Part shown: piece after piece, positions 26,091 to 35,483 of the stretch
How positions within the stretch are numbered: position 1 is the stretch's first letter
Layout: each line of letters starts with the position of its first letter
Position numbers and translations under genes: made by a program
Notes under the pieces: model-generated
Told to the model about the DNA's origin: nothing
Databases searched by the model: none
What the model saw: the letters and a program-made list of their open reading frames with translations, nothing else
NCBI GenBank assembly: GCA_965226475.1
Contig: CBDDDJ010000004.1
Coordinates: 372,001-436,000 of the forward strand
Length of the DNA: 64,000 bases
Reading direction: 5' to 3'
From: JASLMY01 sp965226475
GTDB taxonomy: Bacteria; Pseudomonadota; Alphaproteobacteria; GCA-2731375

Positions 26091-26106
26091 TTTACCGGCC
26101 CTTAAC
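26091..26106 (+). promoter_or_regulatory. Possible CtrA half-consensus box upstream of IS copy 3
   Basis: TTTA-N7-TTAAC, one base from the full CtrA consensus TTAA-N7-TTAAC. It lies about 75 bases before GTGAAAAAATGAA, which looks like a start codon cut off by the IS. The gene it served is not present. Confidence 0.35.
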
Positions 26107-26184
26107 CGTTCTTCCCTAGATTTCCCTGGCTCGGCATGCACCGGGCGGACGTGTCGTCTGGGGCCGATGGGGTGAAAAAATGAA

Positions 26185-27170
26185 GGCTCAATGTGAAACG
26201 TGTGCATTTGTGATAGAATGCCCGGAACGTCAGGAGGTTGGGTCATGGACGGCAAGGGTTTCCGGGTGTGGCTTTCGGCGGCGCGCGGGCTGACGCGCGT
26301 GCAGCGGCACGAGGCGCTCGCGGTGCTGTCGGGCCGGAGCGAAGGCGAGGCATCGAAGGCCGCGATCGAGCTTGGTGTGGACGAGGCCCGGCGCTGTCCG
26401 CACTGCGCGAGCGAAGGGGCGGTTTCGCGCGGTATGGCGCGGGGTCTGCGGCGCTACCAGTGCAAGGGCTGCGGCAGGACCTTCAACGCGCTGACCGGTA
26501 CGCCGCTGTCGGGCCTGCACCACAAGGAACGCTGGCTGTCGTTCGGGGCGTCGCTGGCGGAGGGGGAGACGGTGAAGGCCTCGGCGGCGCGCTGCGACGT
26601 GGCGGTGAGCACGGCGTTCCGCTGGCGTCACCGGTTTCTGGCGGCGGCGCGGAGCGATTCGGAGGTGCTCAAGGGGATCGTGGAAGCGGACGAGACCTAC
26701 GTCCTGGAGAGCCGGAAGGGCGCGCGCGGGCTGGGACGCAAGGCACGGCGGCGGGGCGGCAAGGCGAAGAAGCGCGGCCTCTCGCGCGAGCAGGTGCCGG
26801 TTCTCATGGCGGCGGACCGGAGCGGGACGACGGTGAGCGCGGTGCTGCCCAGGGTCGACGCGGCGGCGCTCACGGCTGCTCTCGACCCGGTGGTCGCGAA
26901 GGACGCCCTGCTGGTCTCCGACGGTGGCGCGAGCTATCCACCTTGCGCCGCCGCGCTCGGGGTGAGCCACGAAGCACTCAACCGCTCGATGGGGGAACGG
27001 GTTCGGGGCGATCTGCATGTGCAGACGGTGAACAGCCGCCACAGCCGGTTGAAGGACTTCCTGCGTCCCCGCCGCGGCTCCACCTCGTCGGCCTCGCCCC
27101 CGGCGCCAATGACCGAGCCTGCCTCGCCGCCGCCGTAACAAGGTGACGCATACAATTCACGAATTGAGCC
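26185..27170 (+). mobile_element. IS1595-family element, copy 3, decayed, 986 bp
   Basis: Compared with the 1025-bp copy 2 it lacks 2 bases in the left repeat (GGCTCAATGTGAA instead of GGCTCAATTTGTGAA) and 37 bases near the 3' end of the transposase, which exactly accounts for the length. The flanking octamers differ (AAAATGAA left, ATATTTTT right), so there is no target duplication. This suggests an adjacent deletion or recombination after insertion. Confidence 0.93.
26245..27138 (+). pseudogene. IS1595-family transposase with C-terminal frameshifting deletion
   Basis: Identical in layout to the intact 312-residue transposase through KDFLRPRRG, then a 37-base deletion shifts the frame. The final helix region (IATRYLDNYLSWF) is replaced by STSSASPPAPMTEPASPPP and the protein ends at 297 residues. 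The zinc ribbon and first two catalytic Asp remain. It is probably inactive, because the block next to the third catalytic position is conserved across the family. Confidence 0.9.
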
Positions 27171-27305
27171 ATATTTTTTACTGTCCCAAATTTTCCTAAC
27201 AGAGTCCTGTTGGCGGGACGCGGAAGTTCGGACGCACTGCCCTTCCTACATTATGTGGATCGATACTATAAGATCTCAATATATTGTAACCATTAGAACC
27301 TACAT

Positions 27306-27333
27306 TCACAAAAACCGCTTTTTTACAAAACGG
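27306..27333 (-). terminator. Weak intrinsic terminator after the P450 gene
   Basis: On the minus strand, CCGTTTT and AAAAGCGG pair around the TAA stop and are followed by TTTTTG. The stem is short and A/T-rich. The remainder of 27171-27305 is A/T-rich with no gene that can be supported. Confidence 0.4.
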
Positions 27334-28561
27334 ATTTGCCGCCTCGGCGCGCCGCCACCGGCAGCTTGGTGATCTGGCGGAAGCGGAGGCGGGGGGCGAG
27401 TTCGGCCTCGCCCGCGAGGCGGGCCTCGGGGAAGCGCCGGAAGAGCTTCGAGAAGGCGACGATGCCTTCCATGCGGGCGAGCGCATTGCCGGCGCAGATG
27501 TGGACGCCCAAGCCGAAAGAGAGGTGGCGGTTCGGGCGCCGCGCGATGTCGAAGTCGTCGGGCGCCGGGAACTGGGCGGGATCGCGGTTGGCGCCGCCCA
27601 GCATCAGGTGGATGATCGCGCCGGCCGGCAGCGCCGTGCCGGAAAGTTCCGTGTCGGCCAGGGCGCGGCGGTTGTTGATCTGGATCGGCGGCTGGTAGCG
27701 CAGCACCTCTTCCACGCATGCCGCCACCAGGTCCGGCTCGGCGGCTAAGCGGGCCACGGCCTCGGGCCGGCGCAGCATCTCGTGCACGCCATGGCTCAAC
27801 ATGTTGGTCGAGGTCTCGTGGCCGGCGTTCAGCATGAAGATGCACTGGTGCAGCAGCTCGATCTCGCTCAGGCGCTCGCCGTCCTCCTCGGCCGCGATCA
27901 ATGCGCTCAACACTTCGCCGGAACGGCCGTCGGTCGGCCGGGCGCGGCGTTCGGCGACGAGCGCGCGGAGATAGGCCTTGAAGTCCTCGACCGCGGCATT
28001 GCCGGCCCGGAGCCGTTCCTCGCCCGTTACCGGCTCCAGCGCGCCCAGGATCGCGGCGGCCCAGTCGCGGATCAGCAGGCGGTCCTCCGCCGGCACGCCC
28101 AGCATGTCCGAGATCACCTCCACGGGCAGGCGGAAGGTGAAGGCGGCGACCAGGTCCAACTCGCCAGCGTCCTCGAGCGCGTCGAGATAGCCGTCCACCA
28201 GCGCCTCGATCCGGGGCTCCAGCGCCGCCAGGGCCTTGCGCGTGAAGGCGGCTTGGAACAGCTTGCGGATCCGCGTGTGATCGGGGGGATCGCGGAACAC
28301 CAGGCTGGTGGTGTGGTGCTCGTAGAGCGGCGAAGAGGTGGTGAATTTCGGCGCGAAATCGATCTTCTTGTCGGAACTCCAGGTCTCGGTGTCGCGGTAG
28401 ACCCGCACCATGTCGTCGTAGCGGGTCACCATGTAGCTGCCGTCGGACAGGCGGTGCACCGGGCTCGCCTGGCGAAGCGCCGCGAAGTAACGGTAGGGGT
28501 CGGCGATGAAGTCCGCCGGCGGGTCCAGCAGGTCGAAGCCGGCGATGTCGGGTGCTGTCAT
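27323..28561 (-). CDS. Cytochrome P450
   Basis: 412 residues, soluble bacterial type. The I-helix oxygen motif is AGHETSTNML, the ExxR is in CVEEVLRYQPP, and the haem loop FGLGVHICAGNALARMEG places the thiolate ligand at Cys356. All key elements are intact. It starts one base after the TGA of the FAD/Fe-S dehydrogenase (TGACATG), so it is translationally coupled to it. No ferredoxin gene is adjacent. The substrate is not inferable; the coupling suggests a shared pathway oxidising a hydroxyacid-like or hydrophobic compound. Confidence 0.93.
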   Translation of the reverse strand: MTAPDIAGFDLLDPPADFIADPYRYFAALRQASPVHRLSDGSYMVTRYDDMVRVYRDTETWSSDKKIDFAPKFTTSSPLYEHHTTSLVFRDPPDHTRIRKLFQAAFTRKALAALEPRIEALVDGYLDALEDAGELDLVAAFTFRLPVEVISDMLGVPAEDRLLIRDWAAAILGALEPVTGEERLRAGNAAVEDFKAYLRALVAERRARPTDGRSGEVLSALIAAEEDGERLSEIELLHQCIFMLNAGHETSTNMLSHGVHEMLRRPEAVARLAAEPDLVAACVEEVLRYQPPIQINNRRALADTELSGTALPAGAIIHLMLGGANRDPAQFPAPDDFDIARRPNRHLSFGLGVHICAGNALARMEGIVAFSKLFRRFPEARLAGEAELAPRLRFRQITKLPVAARRGGKSVL

Positions 28562-28562
28562 G

Positions 28563-31463
28563 TCACCCGGCCAATGCCGAAGCGAGCACTTGGGCGACAT
28601 GCACCGCCCTCCGCCCGGTCCCATCCAGGATCTGATGCCGGCAGCTGGTGCCCGAGGCGACGACCAGGCTCGCGGCCGGCGCGGCGCGGGCCTCGGGCAG
28701 CAGGCTCGCCTCGCCCATCGCCATCGAGATCTCGAAATGCTCCGCCTCGTAGCCGAAGGCGCCGGCCATGCCGCAGCAGCTGGACGCCACCGCCGCCACC
28801 TCCAGCTCCGGCACCAGGGCGAGCGCCTTCTGCACCGCGCCGAAGGCGCCGAAGGCCTTCTGGTGGCAGTGGCCGTGCAGCAGGGCGTGCTTGGCGGGAA
28901 TTGCGCGGAGCGGCGGCCCCTCGCCGCGCACCGCCGCCTGGGCGACGTATTCCTCGAACAGCATCGCGCGGCCGGCCAGCGCCTCGCTCTCCGCCCCCGG
29001 CAGCAGCGCGGTGAACTCGTCGCGCAAGGTCAGCAGGCAGGAAGGCTCCAGCCCGACGATGGGCACGCCCGCCGCGACGAAGGGGCGGAGCGCCGCCATG
29101 GTCCGCGCCGCTTCCGCCCGCGCCTCGTCGACCAGGCCGCCCGCCAGATAGGTCCGCCCGCAGCAGAGCGGCCGGCCGCCGCCCGGTGGATTGGCGACGG
29201 CGACCCGGCGGCCGCCCGCCGCCAGTACGCGCAGCGCGGCCTCGATAATTTCGGGCTCGAAGTAGCGGTTGAAGGTATCGACCAGCAACAGGACGTCGGT
29301 CGTCGCCGGGTCCGGGCGGCCGTCGTCGCGGAAGGCGTCGCGCCGCCAGACGGGCAGGCTGCGTCGGGCGGAGATGCCGAGGAGCTTCTCGCCGAGGGCC
29401 GCGAGCCGGGAATTCCGCTTGCGCAGGTTGAGGAGCGGTGCCAGCCGTGCCGCCCAAGGGGCCAGACGCGGCAGCGCCGCCACCAGCCGCTCGCGCGGTC
29501 GGAGGCCGTGGCGGCGCCGGCGGTGGTGGAGGTATTCGATCTTCATCCGCGCCATGTCGACGCCTGTCGGGCATTCCCGCTTGCAGCCCTTGCAGCCGAC
29601 GCAGAGCGCCATGGTTTCGGCCATCTCGTCGGAGGTGAAGGCTTGCGGGCCCAACTGGCCGCTGATCGCCAGCCGCAGCGTATTGGCCCGGCCCCGCGTC
29701 AGGTCCTTTTCGTCCCGCGTCACCCGGTAGGACGGACACATGACACCCGAGAGGTCCAGCTTGCGGCAGGCGCCGTTGTTGTTGCACATCTCGACCGCGC
29801 CGGCGAAGCCGCCCCAGGCGGACCAGTCGAGCGCTTCCGCGCCCACGCCCGCCCGGTAGCCGGGCTTGAAGCGAAAGAGCGCGCGGTCGTCCATCCGGGG
29901 CGGGCGGACGATGCGGCCCGGGTTCATCAGGCCCGTGGGATCAAAGCGGTCCTTGACCGCCTCGAAGGCGTTCACGATCTCGGGACCGAACATCACCTCG
30001 TGGAATTCGGAACGGACGATACCGTCGCCATGCTCGCCCGAGTGGGAGCCCTTGTACTCCCGCACCATGGCGAAGGCTTCCTCGGCGACGGCGCGCATGG
30101 TGGAGACGTCTTCCCCGTCCTTCATGTTCAGGACCGGGCGGACGTGCAGGCAGCCGACGGAGGCGTGCGCGTACCAGGTGCCCTTGGCGCCATGCTTTTC
30201 GAACACGCTCGTCAGCCGGTCGGTGTACTCGGCCAGGTCCTCCAGCGCCACGGCGCAATCCTCGATGAAGGAGACCGGTTTCCCCTCGCCCTTCATCGAC
30301 ATCATGATGTTGAGGCCGGACTTGCGGACCTCCCAGACCTCGCGCTGGAAGGCGGGGTCGGTGATGCCCAGCATGCCGCCGGCGAAGCCGAGGTCGCCCA
30401 TCAGCTCGTCCAGGCGGGCGAGGTCGCGGTGCTGCGCCGCCTCGTCCTCGCCGGCGAATTCGACCAGCAGGATCGATTCAGGCTCGCCCCGCACGAAACC
30501 GTCGACCGTCTCGCGGAAGGCGGGGATCTCGCGCGCCAGCAGAATCATCGTGCGGTCGATCAGCTCGACCGCGGCCGGGCCCAGCTGGACGATATGCCGG
30601 GTCGCGTCCATCGCCTGGTAGAAGGTCGGGAAGTGGCAGACGCCCAAGGTCTTGTGCCGCGGGATCGGGGCCAGCGCCAGCTCGATTCGGGTCGAGAAGG
30701 CGAGCGTGCCCTCCGAGCCCACCAGCAGGTGCGCCATGTTGTGGCCGTCGTCGCCCAGCATGTCGAGGTTGTAGCCGCCGACCCGGCGCAGCAGTTTCGG
30801 CCAGCGCGCCGCCATCTCCCCGTCGACTCCGGCACGGATCTCGCGCAGGCCTCGCACCAGGTCGCGGTATTCCGGCCGGTTGTCGAGCGCGGCCAGATCC
30901 CCCGGCACCGGGCCGAAGTGGCAACGTTCGCCGGACGGCAGGATCGCCTCGATGGCGCGCACGTTGTGCACCATGTTGCCGTGGCGGATCGAGCGGGCGC
31001 CGCAGGAGTTGTTGCCGGTCATGCCGCCGATGGTGGCGCGCGAGGAGGTCGAGACGTCGACGGGGAAGAACAGGCCGTGGGAGCGCAGCTGATCGTTCAG
31101 CTGGTCGAGCACGATCCCCGGCTGCACCGTGGCGCCGCGCCCCTCGACGTCGAGCGAGACCAGCCCGTTCATGTATTTGGCGACGTCGATCACCAGGGCC
31201 CGGTTCACCGTCTGGCCGCACTGCGAGGTGCCGCCGCCCCTCGGCAACACGGGCACGCCGGCCTCGCGGGCGATGGCCATCGCCGCCTCGACGTCGCGGT
31301 CGCCTTTGGCGATGACGACACCGATCGGGTCCATCTGGTAGATCGAGGCGTCGGTCGCATAGCGGCCCCGGTCGAAGGCGTCGAACAGCACCTCGCCCTC
31401 GATCTCCGAGCGCAAGCGGCGGGCGAGATCGCCATCCACGGCGGATTGCACCATCGGCGCCAC
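28563..31463 (-). CDS. FAD-linked oxidase / Fe-S protein fusion (D-2-hydroxyacid dehydrogenase-like, YdiJ type)
   Basis: 966 residues. The N-terminal PCMH FAD domain (PRGGGTSQCGQTVN, IGGMTGNNSCGARSIRHGN, LLVGSEGTLAF) is followed by the FAD-oxidase C-terminal domain (GEHGDGIVRSEFHEVMFG), then a 4Fe-4S region (MALCVGCKGCKRECPTGVDM) and CCG domains (LEPSCLLTLRDE, SSCCGMAGAFGYE). This architecture oxidises D-lactate, D-2-hydroxyglutarate or related acids and passes electrons to the membrane pool. Full length for the class. It is divergent from the aminotransferase/hydratase pair and coupled to the P450 downstream. Confidence 0.92.
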   Translation of the reverse strand: MAPMVQSAVDGDLARRLRSEIEGEVLFDAFDRGRYATDASIYQMDPIGVVIAKGDRDVEAAMAIAREAGVPVLPRGGGTSQCGQTVNRALVIDVAKYMNGLVSLDVEGRGATVQPGIVLDQLNDQLRSHGLFFPVDVSTSSRATIGGMTGNNSCGARSIRHGNMVHNVRAIEAILPSGERCHFGPVPGDLAALDNRPEYRDLVRGLREIRAGVDGEMAARWPKLLRRVGGYNLDMLGDDGHNMAHLLVGSEGTLAFSTRIELALAPIPRHKTLGVCHFPTFYQAMDATRHIVQLGPAAVELIDRTMILLAREIPAFRETVDGFVRGEPESILLVEFAGEDEAAQHRDLARLDELMGDLGFAGGMLGITDPAFQREVWEVRKSGLNIMMSMKGEGKPVSFIEDCAVALEDLAEYTDRLTSVFEKHGAKGTWYAHASVGCLHVRPVLNMKDGEDVSTMRAVAEEAFAMVREYKGSHSGEHGDGIVRSEFHEVMFGPEIVNAFEAVKDRFDPTGLMNPGRIVRPPRMDDRALFRFKPGYRAGVGAEALDWSAWGGFAGAVEMCNNNGACRKLDLSGVMCPSYRVTRDEKDLTRGRANTLRLAISGQLGPQAFTSDEMAETMALCVGCKGCKRECPTGVDMARMKIEYLHHRRRRHGLRPRERLVAALPRLAPWAARLAPLLNLRKRNSRLAALGEKLLGISARRSLPVWRRDAFRDDGRPDPATTDVLLLVDTFNRYFEPEIIEAALRVLAAGGRRVAVANPPGGGRPLCCGRTYLAGGLVDEARAEAARTMAALRPFVAAGVPIVGLEPSCLLTLRDEFTALLPGAESEALAGRAMLFEEYVAQAAVRGEGPPLRAIPAKHALLHGHCHQKAFGAFGAVQKALALVPELEVAAVASSCCGMAGAFGYEAEHFEISMAMGEASLLPEARAAPAASLVVASGTSCRHQILDGTGRRAVHVAQVLASALAG

Positions 31464-31543
31464 TCCCTTCGCCGCTTGTTCCCCGTCCGGGCTTTATGGC
31501 ACAAACCGGCACCCACCGACAGAGAAGCCCGAGGATGCGCGAC

Positions 31544-32704
31544 ATGCCCAGCGGACGACACTTCCTGCAGATCCCCGGCCCGACCAACGTGCCGGACCGT
31601 ATCCTCCGGGCGATCGACCTGCCGACCATCGACCATCGCGGCCCCGCCTTTCGCGAACTCGCCGGCGCCGTGCTGGAAGGCACCAAGGCCATCTTCCAGA
31701 CCAGCGGCCCGGTGGTGATTTTCCCCGCCTCCGGCACCGGTGCCTGGGAGGCGGCGCTGGTCAACACGATGTCGCCCGGCAACCGGGTTTTGATGTTCGA
31801 GACCGGGCATTTCTCGACGCTGTGGCGCGGCCTCGCCGAGCGGCTGGGCCTGGTGCCGGAGTTCCTGGAGGGCGACTGGCGCACGCCAGTGGATACGGGC
31901 GCCATCGAAGCACGCCTCGCCGAGGACAAGGGCCACGAGATCAAGGCGGTCTGCGTGGTGCACAACGAGACCTCGACCGGCGTGGCGAGCGACATCGCCG
32001 CCGTCCGCCGGGGAATCGACGCCGCCGGCCATCCCGCGCTGCTCATGGTCGACACCATCTCCTCCCTCGCCTCGATCGATTACCGGCACGAGGAGTGGGG
32101 CGTCGACGTCACGGTCGGCGGCAGCCAGAAGGGCCTGATGCTCCCCCCTGGCCTGAGCTTCAACGCGGTGAGCGAGAAGGCGGTCCGCGCCTCGGAGAGT
32201 GCCGCTCTGCCGCGCGCCTATTGGGACTGGCAGGGCATGCTGGGGGCCAATGCCCAAAACATGTTCCCCTATACGCCCGCGACCAACCTGCTCTTCGGCC
32301 TCGAGGAGGCGATCGCCATGCTGCTGGAAGAGGGGCTGGAGAATGTCTTCGCCCGCCACGACCGGCACGCGGCGGCGACCCGGGCGGCGGTGCAGGCCTG
32401 GGGCCTCGAGGTGCTGTGCCGCGACGAGACGGCCTATTCCTCTTCGCTCACCGCCGTGCTGCTGCCCGACGGGCACGACGCGGACGCCTTCCGGGCTACC
32501 GTGCTGGCGCGCTTCGACATGTCGCTCGGCAACGGGCTCGGCCGTCTCGCCGGCAAGGTGTTCCGCATCGGCCACCTGGGCGACTTCAACGACCTGATGT
32601 TGATCGGCACGCTCGGCGGCGTCGAGATGGGCCTGGGCCTCGCCGGCGTGCCGCGCCAGTCGGGCGGGGTCGCCCGGGCCATGGACGTGCTGGCGGCGGA
32701 ATAG
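31544..32704 (+). CDS. Serine-glyoxylate / alanine-glyoxylate aminotransferase (class V)
   Basis: 386 residues, PLP-dependent. Family start RHFLQIPGPTNVPDRILRAI, FPASGTGAWEAALVN, VDTISSLASIDY, and the PLP lysine at residue 196 in GGSQKGLMLPPGLS. It transfers an amino group to glyoxylate giving glycine; the donor (Ser or Ala) cannot be fixed from sequence. ATG 31544 was chosen with GAGG nine bases upstream; ATG 31535 is also in frame. The enoyl-CoA hydratase gene follows after 16 bases. Glyoxylate chemistry fits the hydroxyacid dehydrogenase encoded divergently. Confidence 0.93.
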   Translation: MPSGRHFLQIPGPTNVPDRILRAIDLPTIDHRGPAFRELAGAVLEGTKAIFQTSGPVVIFPASGTGAWEAALVNTMSPGNRVLMFETGHFSTLWRGLAERLGLVPEFLEGDWRTPVDTGAIEARLAEDKGHEIKAVCVVHNETSTGVASDIAAVRRGIDAAGHPALLMVDTISSLASIDYRHEEWGVDVTVGGSQKGLMLPPGLSFNAVSEKAVRASESAALPRAYWDWQGMLGANAQNMFPYTPATNLLFGLEEAIAMLLEEGLENVFARHDRHAAATRAAVQAWGLEVLCRDETAYSSSLTAVLLPDGHDADAFRATVLARFDMSLGNGLGRLAGKVFRIGHLGDFNDLMLIGTLGGVEMGLGLAGVPRQSGGVARAMDVLAAE

Positions 32705-32720
32705 GGGAGGCACGAGAGCC

Positions 32721-33506
32721 ATGGGCGAGCGAATTCTCTACGAGCGCGACGGCGCGATCGTCACCATCACCTTCAACCGGCCCGAAAAACTGAACGCCTT
32801 CGACGACGAGCAGGTGGTGGCACTCTCGGATGCGCTACGGCGTTTCGATCTCGACGGACAAGCCAACGTCGCCATCCTGCGCGGTACCGGCCGCGCCTTC
32901 TCCACCGGGGCCGACGTGCACAAGCGCCAGCTTCGCAGCCGCGAGGAGTTCGAGGCGCTGGGCGGTCCCCAGGGCCATGGCGCGCACGCGGGCGACCTGC
33001 TGCTGCGGGCGGTCAACTGGAAGCCGGTGATCGCGGCGCCCCACGGCTATGTCATGGGCCTGGCGGTCGGCATCATGCTCGATAGCGACCTGATCGTCGC
33101 CGAGGCGGGCACGCGGATCCACATCACCGAGACCAGCCGGGGCCTCGGCGGCGCCATGTACTGGGGACTGACGCAGTTTCGCGGCGCGGCGGCCTTCGGC
33201 ACCGAAGTGGCGCTGACGGGGCGCTGGTTCACGGCCGAGGAGGCGCACGGGGCCGGCATGATCAACCGCCTGGCACCGGCCGGCGAGGGTTTGGCGGCGG
33301 CGCGCGCGCTGGCCGACGAGGTGAACAGCAACCCGCCGTTGAGCGTCCGCTCGACGGTCCGGGTCCGCCGTCAGGCGCTGGCCCGCCACCGGCGCGAAAT
33401 CATGGCGCAAACGGCGACCGAGAAGTTGTATCTGACCGAGGACTTCCAGGAGGCCGCCCGGGCCTTCGCCAAGAAGCGCGAGCCGGCGCCCTTCAAGGGC
33501 CGCTGA
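32721..33506 (+). CDS. Enoyl-CoA hydratase/isomerase-family protein
   Basis: 261 residues, crotonase fold. ITFNRPEKLNAFDDEQV, GRAFSTGADVHKRQ (oxyanion-hole region) and HGYVMGLAVGIMLDSDLIVA are typical. At the usual Glu/Glu catalytic positions (HITETSRGLGGAMYWG) the second acidic residue does not appear conserved, so the reaction may not be simple hydration. In a probable operon with the aminotransferase. It converges with the ABC operon 11 bases downstream. Confidence 0.88.
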   Translation: MGERILYERDGAIVTITFNRPEKLNAFDDEQVVALSDALRRFDLDGQANVAILRGTGRAFSTGADVHKRQLRSREEFEALGGPQGHGAHAGDLLLRAVNWKPVIAAPHGYVMGLAVGIMLDSDLIVAEAGTRIHITETSRGLGGAMYWGLTQFRGAAAFGTEVALTGRWFTAEEAHGAGMINRLAPAGEGLAAARALADEVNSNPPLSVRSTVRVRRQALARHRREIMAQTATEKLYLTEDFQEAARAFAKKREPAPFKGR

Positions 33507-33517
33507 TCAGAGACTGG

Positions 33518-34417
33518 TCAGCGTGAGCGCAATTTCGGGTCCAGGACGTCGCGGACGGCATCGCCGAAGAGGTTGAAGGCGAAGACCGCCAGCGTGATCG
33601 CCAGGCCTGGGAAGATCGCCGCCCAGGGCGCGCTCTCGGCATATTCCTCGGCCCCGCTCCGCAGCATCAGGCCCCAGGCCGGTATCGGCTCCTGCACGCC
33701 GAGGCCGAGATAGGACAGCGAGGCCTCGGCCAGGATCGCCTGGCCCACGAAAGAGGTGAACATGATCAGGAACGGCGCCATGACGTTCGGCGTCATGTGG
33801 CGGAGGATGATCCGGGCGTGGCCGTAGCCCAGCGCCCGGGCCGCGTCGACGTAAGGAATCTCCCGGATCGACAACGCGCTGGAGCGCACCACCCTGGCGC
33901 ACTGCGGGATCATCGGCAGCATGATAGCGATGATCACGTTCTGCAGCCCCGTGCCCAGAACCGAGACCACGACGAGCGCCATGATGATCGAGGGGAAGGC
34001 CAGGAAGACGTCCATCACGCGCTGGAAAATGAGGTCGATGCGGCCGCCGAAATAGGCGCTGCCGACGCCGAGCACCAAGCCGGTGACGGAGCCGAAGAAG
34101 GCGGCGACGAAGCCGATCAGCAGCGCCGTGCGGGCGCCGTAGACGATTCGGGTCCAGATGTCGCGGCCAAAATCGTCAGTGCCGAGGATGAACTGCCAGT
34201 TCGGCGCCTCGAGCATGTGCTCGAACAACTGCTCTTCCGGGTTGTGGCTGGTCAGCACCTCCGCGCCGATGGCAAACGTCGCCATGACCACGATGAACAA
34301 CAGGCCGGCGGCGCCGAGCGGTTGCCGGCGGATCAGGCCCCAGGTGCGTCGCCCGAGCGACGCTCGCTCGGGTAGGGCCTCGATGGTGGTCGCCAGATCT
34401 CCGGTCGTCACGGTCAT
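33518..34417 (-). CDS. Oligopeptide ABC transporter permease (DppC type)
   Basis: 299 residues, inner-membrane permease. An N-terminal cytoplasmic tail and first helix (LGAAGLLFIVVMATFAIGAE) precede a periplasmic loop with ILGTDDFGRDIWTRIVYGAR, then five helices. The EAA-type cytoplasmic loop contacting the ATPases is in YVDAARALGYGHARIILRHM. Last gene of the dpp-like operon, 12 bases after the partner permease. Confidence 0.94.
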   Translation of the reverse strand: MTVTTGDLATTIEALPERASLGRRTWGLIRRQPLGAAGLLFIVVMATFAIGAEVLTSHNPEEQLFEHMLEAPNWQFILGTDDFGRDIWTRIVYGARTALLIGFVAAFFGSVTGLVLGVGSAYFGGRIDLIFQRVMDVFLAFPSIIMALVVVSVLGTGLQNVIIAIMLPMIPQCARVVRSSALSIREIPYVDAARALGYGHARIILRHMTPNVMAPFLIMFTSFVGQAILAEASLSYLGLGVQEPIPAWGLMLRSGAEEYAESAPWAAIFPGLAITLAVFAFNLFGDAVRDVLDPKLRSR

Positions 34418-34429
34418 GATCGAGGTCTC

Positions 34430-35383
34430 CTAGGCATAGCGAATCCTGGGGTCGAGCCAGGCATAGAGAATATCCACCATCAAATTGACGAGGACGAAGA
34501 TCAGGGCCACCAGCATCACCAGCTGCTGGGTCATGTTGAAATCAAGGTTCAGCACCGAATCGACGAACAGCTTGCCGAGGCCGTTCAGGTTGAATACCTG
34601 CTCTGTGACCACGAGGCCGCCGATCAGGAAGGCGAACTCGATGCCGACGATGGTGACCACCGGCAGCAGAGCGTTCTTCAACGCGTGCTGGTTGATGATC
34701 ACCTTTTCCAGCAGGCCCTTGGCCCGCGCGGTGCGGACGTAGTCCTCGCGCAAGACCTCAAGCAGCGACGATCGGGTCATGCGGGTCACCACCGCGGAAT
34801 AGCGGTACCCCGTGGCCAGCGCCGGCCAGATGAGCTGGGTCATGTTGGCGACTGGATCCTCGAACAGCGAAACATACTCAATCGGCGGCATCCAGCCGGT
34901 GAATATCAGCAAACTCAGAATGATCAAGATTCCGAGCCAGAAGGACGGCATGGCGATGCCGGCGATGGAGAACGTCCTGACGGCGTAATCGATCCAGGTG
35001 TTTTGCTTCACCGCCGATATGGTGCCCAGTGGCACCGCGATGATCACCGATATGATCGTCGCCATGATGGCGACTTGCAGCGAGAGCGCGAAACGAAGCG
35101 AAATCTCCTCCGATACCGCGCGCCCGGTCCACATGGACTGGCCAAGATCGAAGGTAAAATAGCCGGCGATGAAGCGGCCGAACTGTAGGGGAATCGGATC
35201 GTCGAGACCGAGGTCATCGCGGCAGATCGCGATCGACTCGGGATCGACGAAGAGGCCGGTGCCCCCCAGGCGGATCTCGCAGACGTCGCCCGGCACCAGG
35301 CGCAGGACGAAAAATACCAGGACTGCCGCGCCCAGCAGCGTCGGGATCATCAACAAGATTCGATTGATGATGTATTTGTACAT
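34430..35383 (-). CDS. Oligopeptide ABC transporter permease (DppB type)
   Basis: 317 residues. Opening MYKYIINRILLMIPTLLGAA, the DppB-typical N-terminal helix; VRTFSIAGIAMPSFWLGIL; EAA loop in LREDYVRTARAKGLLEKVII; final LDPRIRYA. Six membrane helices. Follows the binding protein by about 100 bases. Confidence 0.94.
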   Translation of the reverse strand: MYKYIINRILLMIPTLLGAAVLVFFVLRLVPGDVCEIRLGGTGLFVDPESIAICRDDLGLDDPIPLQFGRFIAGYFTFDLGQSMWTGRAVSEEISLRFALSLQVAIMATIISVIIAVPLGTISAVKQNTWIDYAVRTFSIAGIAMPSFWLGILIILSLLIFTGWMPPIEYVSLFEDPVANMTQLIWPALATGYRYSAVVTRMTRSSLLEVLREDYVRTARAKGLLEKVIINQHALKNALLPVVTIVGIEFAFLIGGLVVTEQVFNLNGLGKLFVDSVLNLDFNMTQQLVMLVALIFVLVNLMVDILYAWLDPRIRYA

Positions 35384-35483
35384 CTTCGTTCAGCCCCGTC
35401 CGCGGTCCACCCGTCCGCGCCGTCCGCCACCCACCGTCCCGGGGGGACGACGGGTGGCGTTGGTCGACGTCGGTAGCCGTGCC

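Noticed and set aside
16298..27170. Inversion between IS1595 copies 2 and 3
   Set aside because: Copy 2 still has a perfect matching target duplication on both sides, which a crossover between the inverted copies would have destroyed.
27196..27486. Minus-strand ORF ending in the A/T-rich gap after the P450
   Set aside because: Most of it is an alternative frame of the P450 gene; the tail has no family match and overlaps a likely terminator.
31490..31520. Sigma-54-like TGGCAC-N-GGCA sequence between divergent operons
   Set aside because: The -12 half lacks TTGC and the spacing is off; no enhancer-binding regulator is encoded nearby.
28506..31718. A 1070-codon plus-strand open frame
   Set aside because: Antisense of the P450 start and the whole FAD/Fe-S dehydrogenase, whose conserved motifs are on the minus strand.
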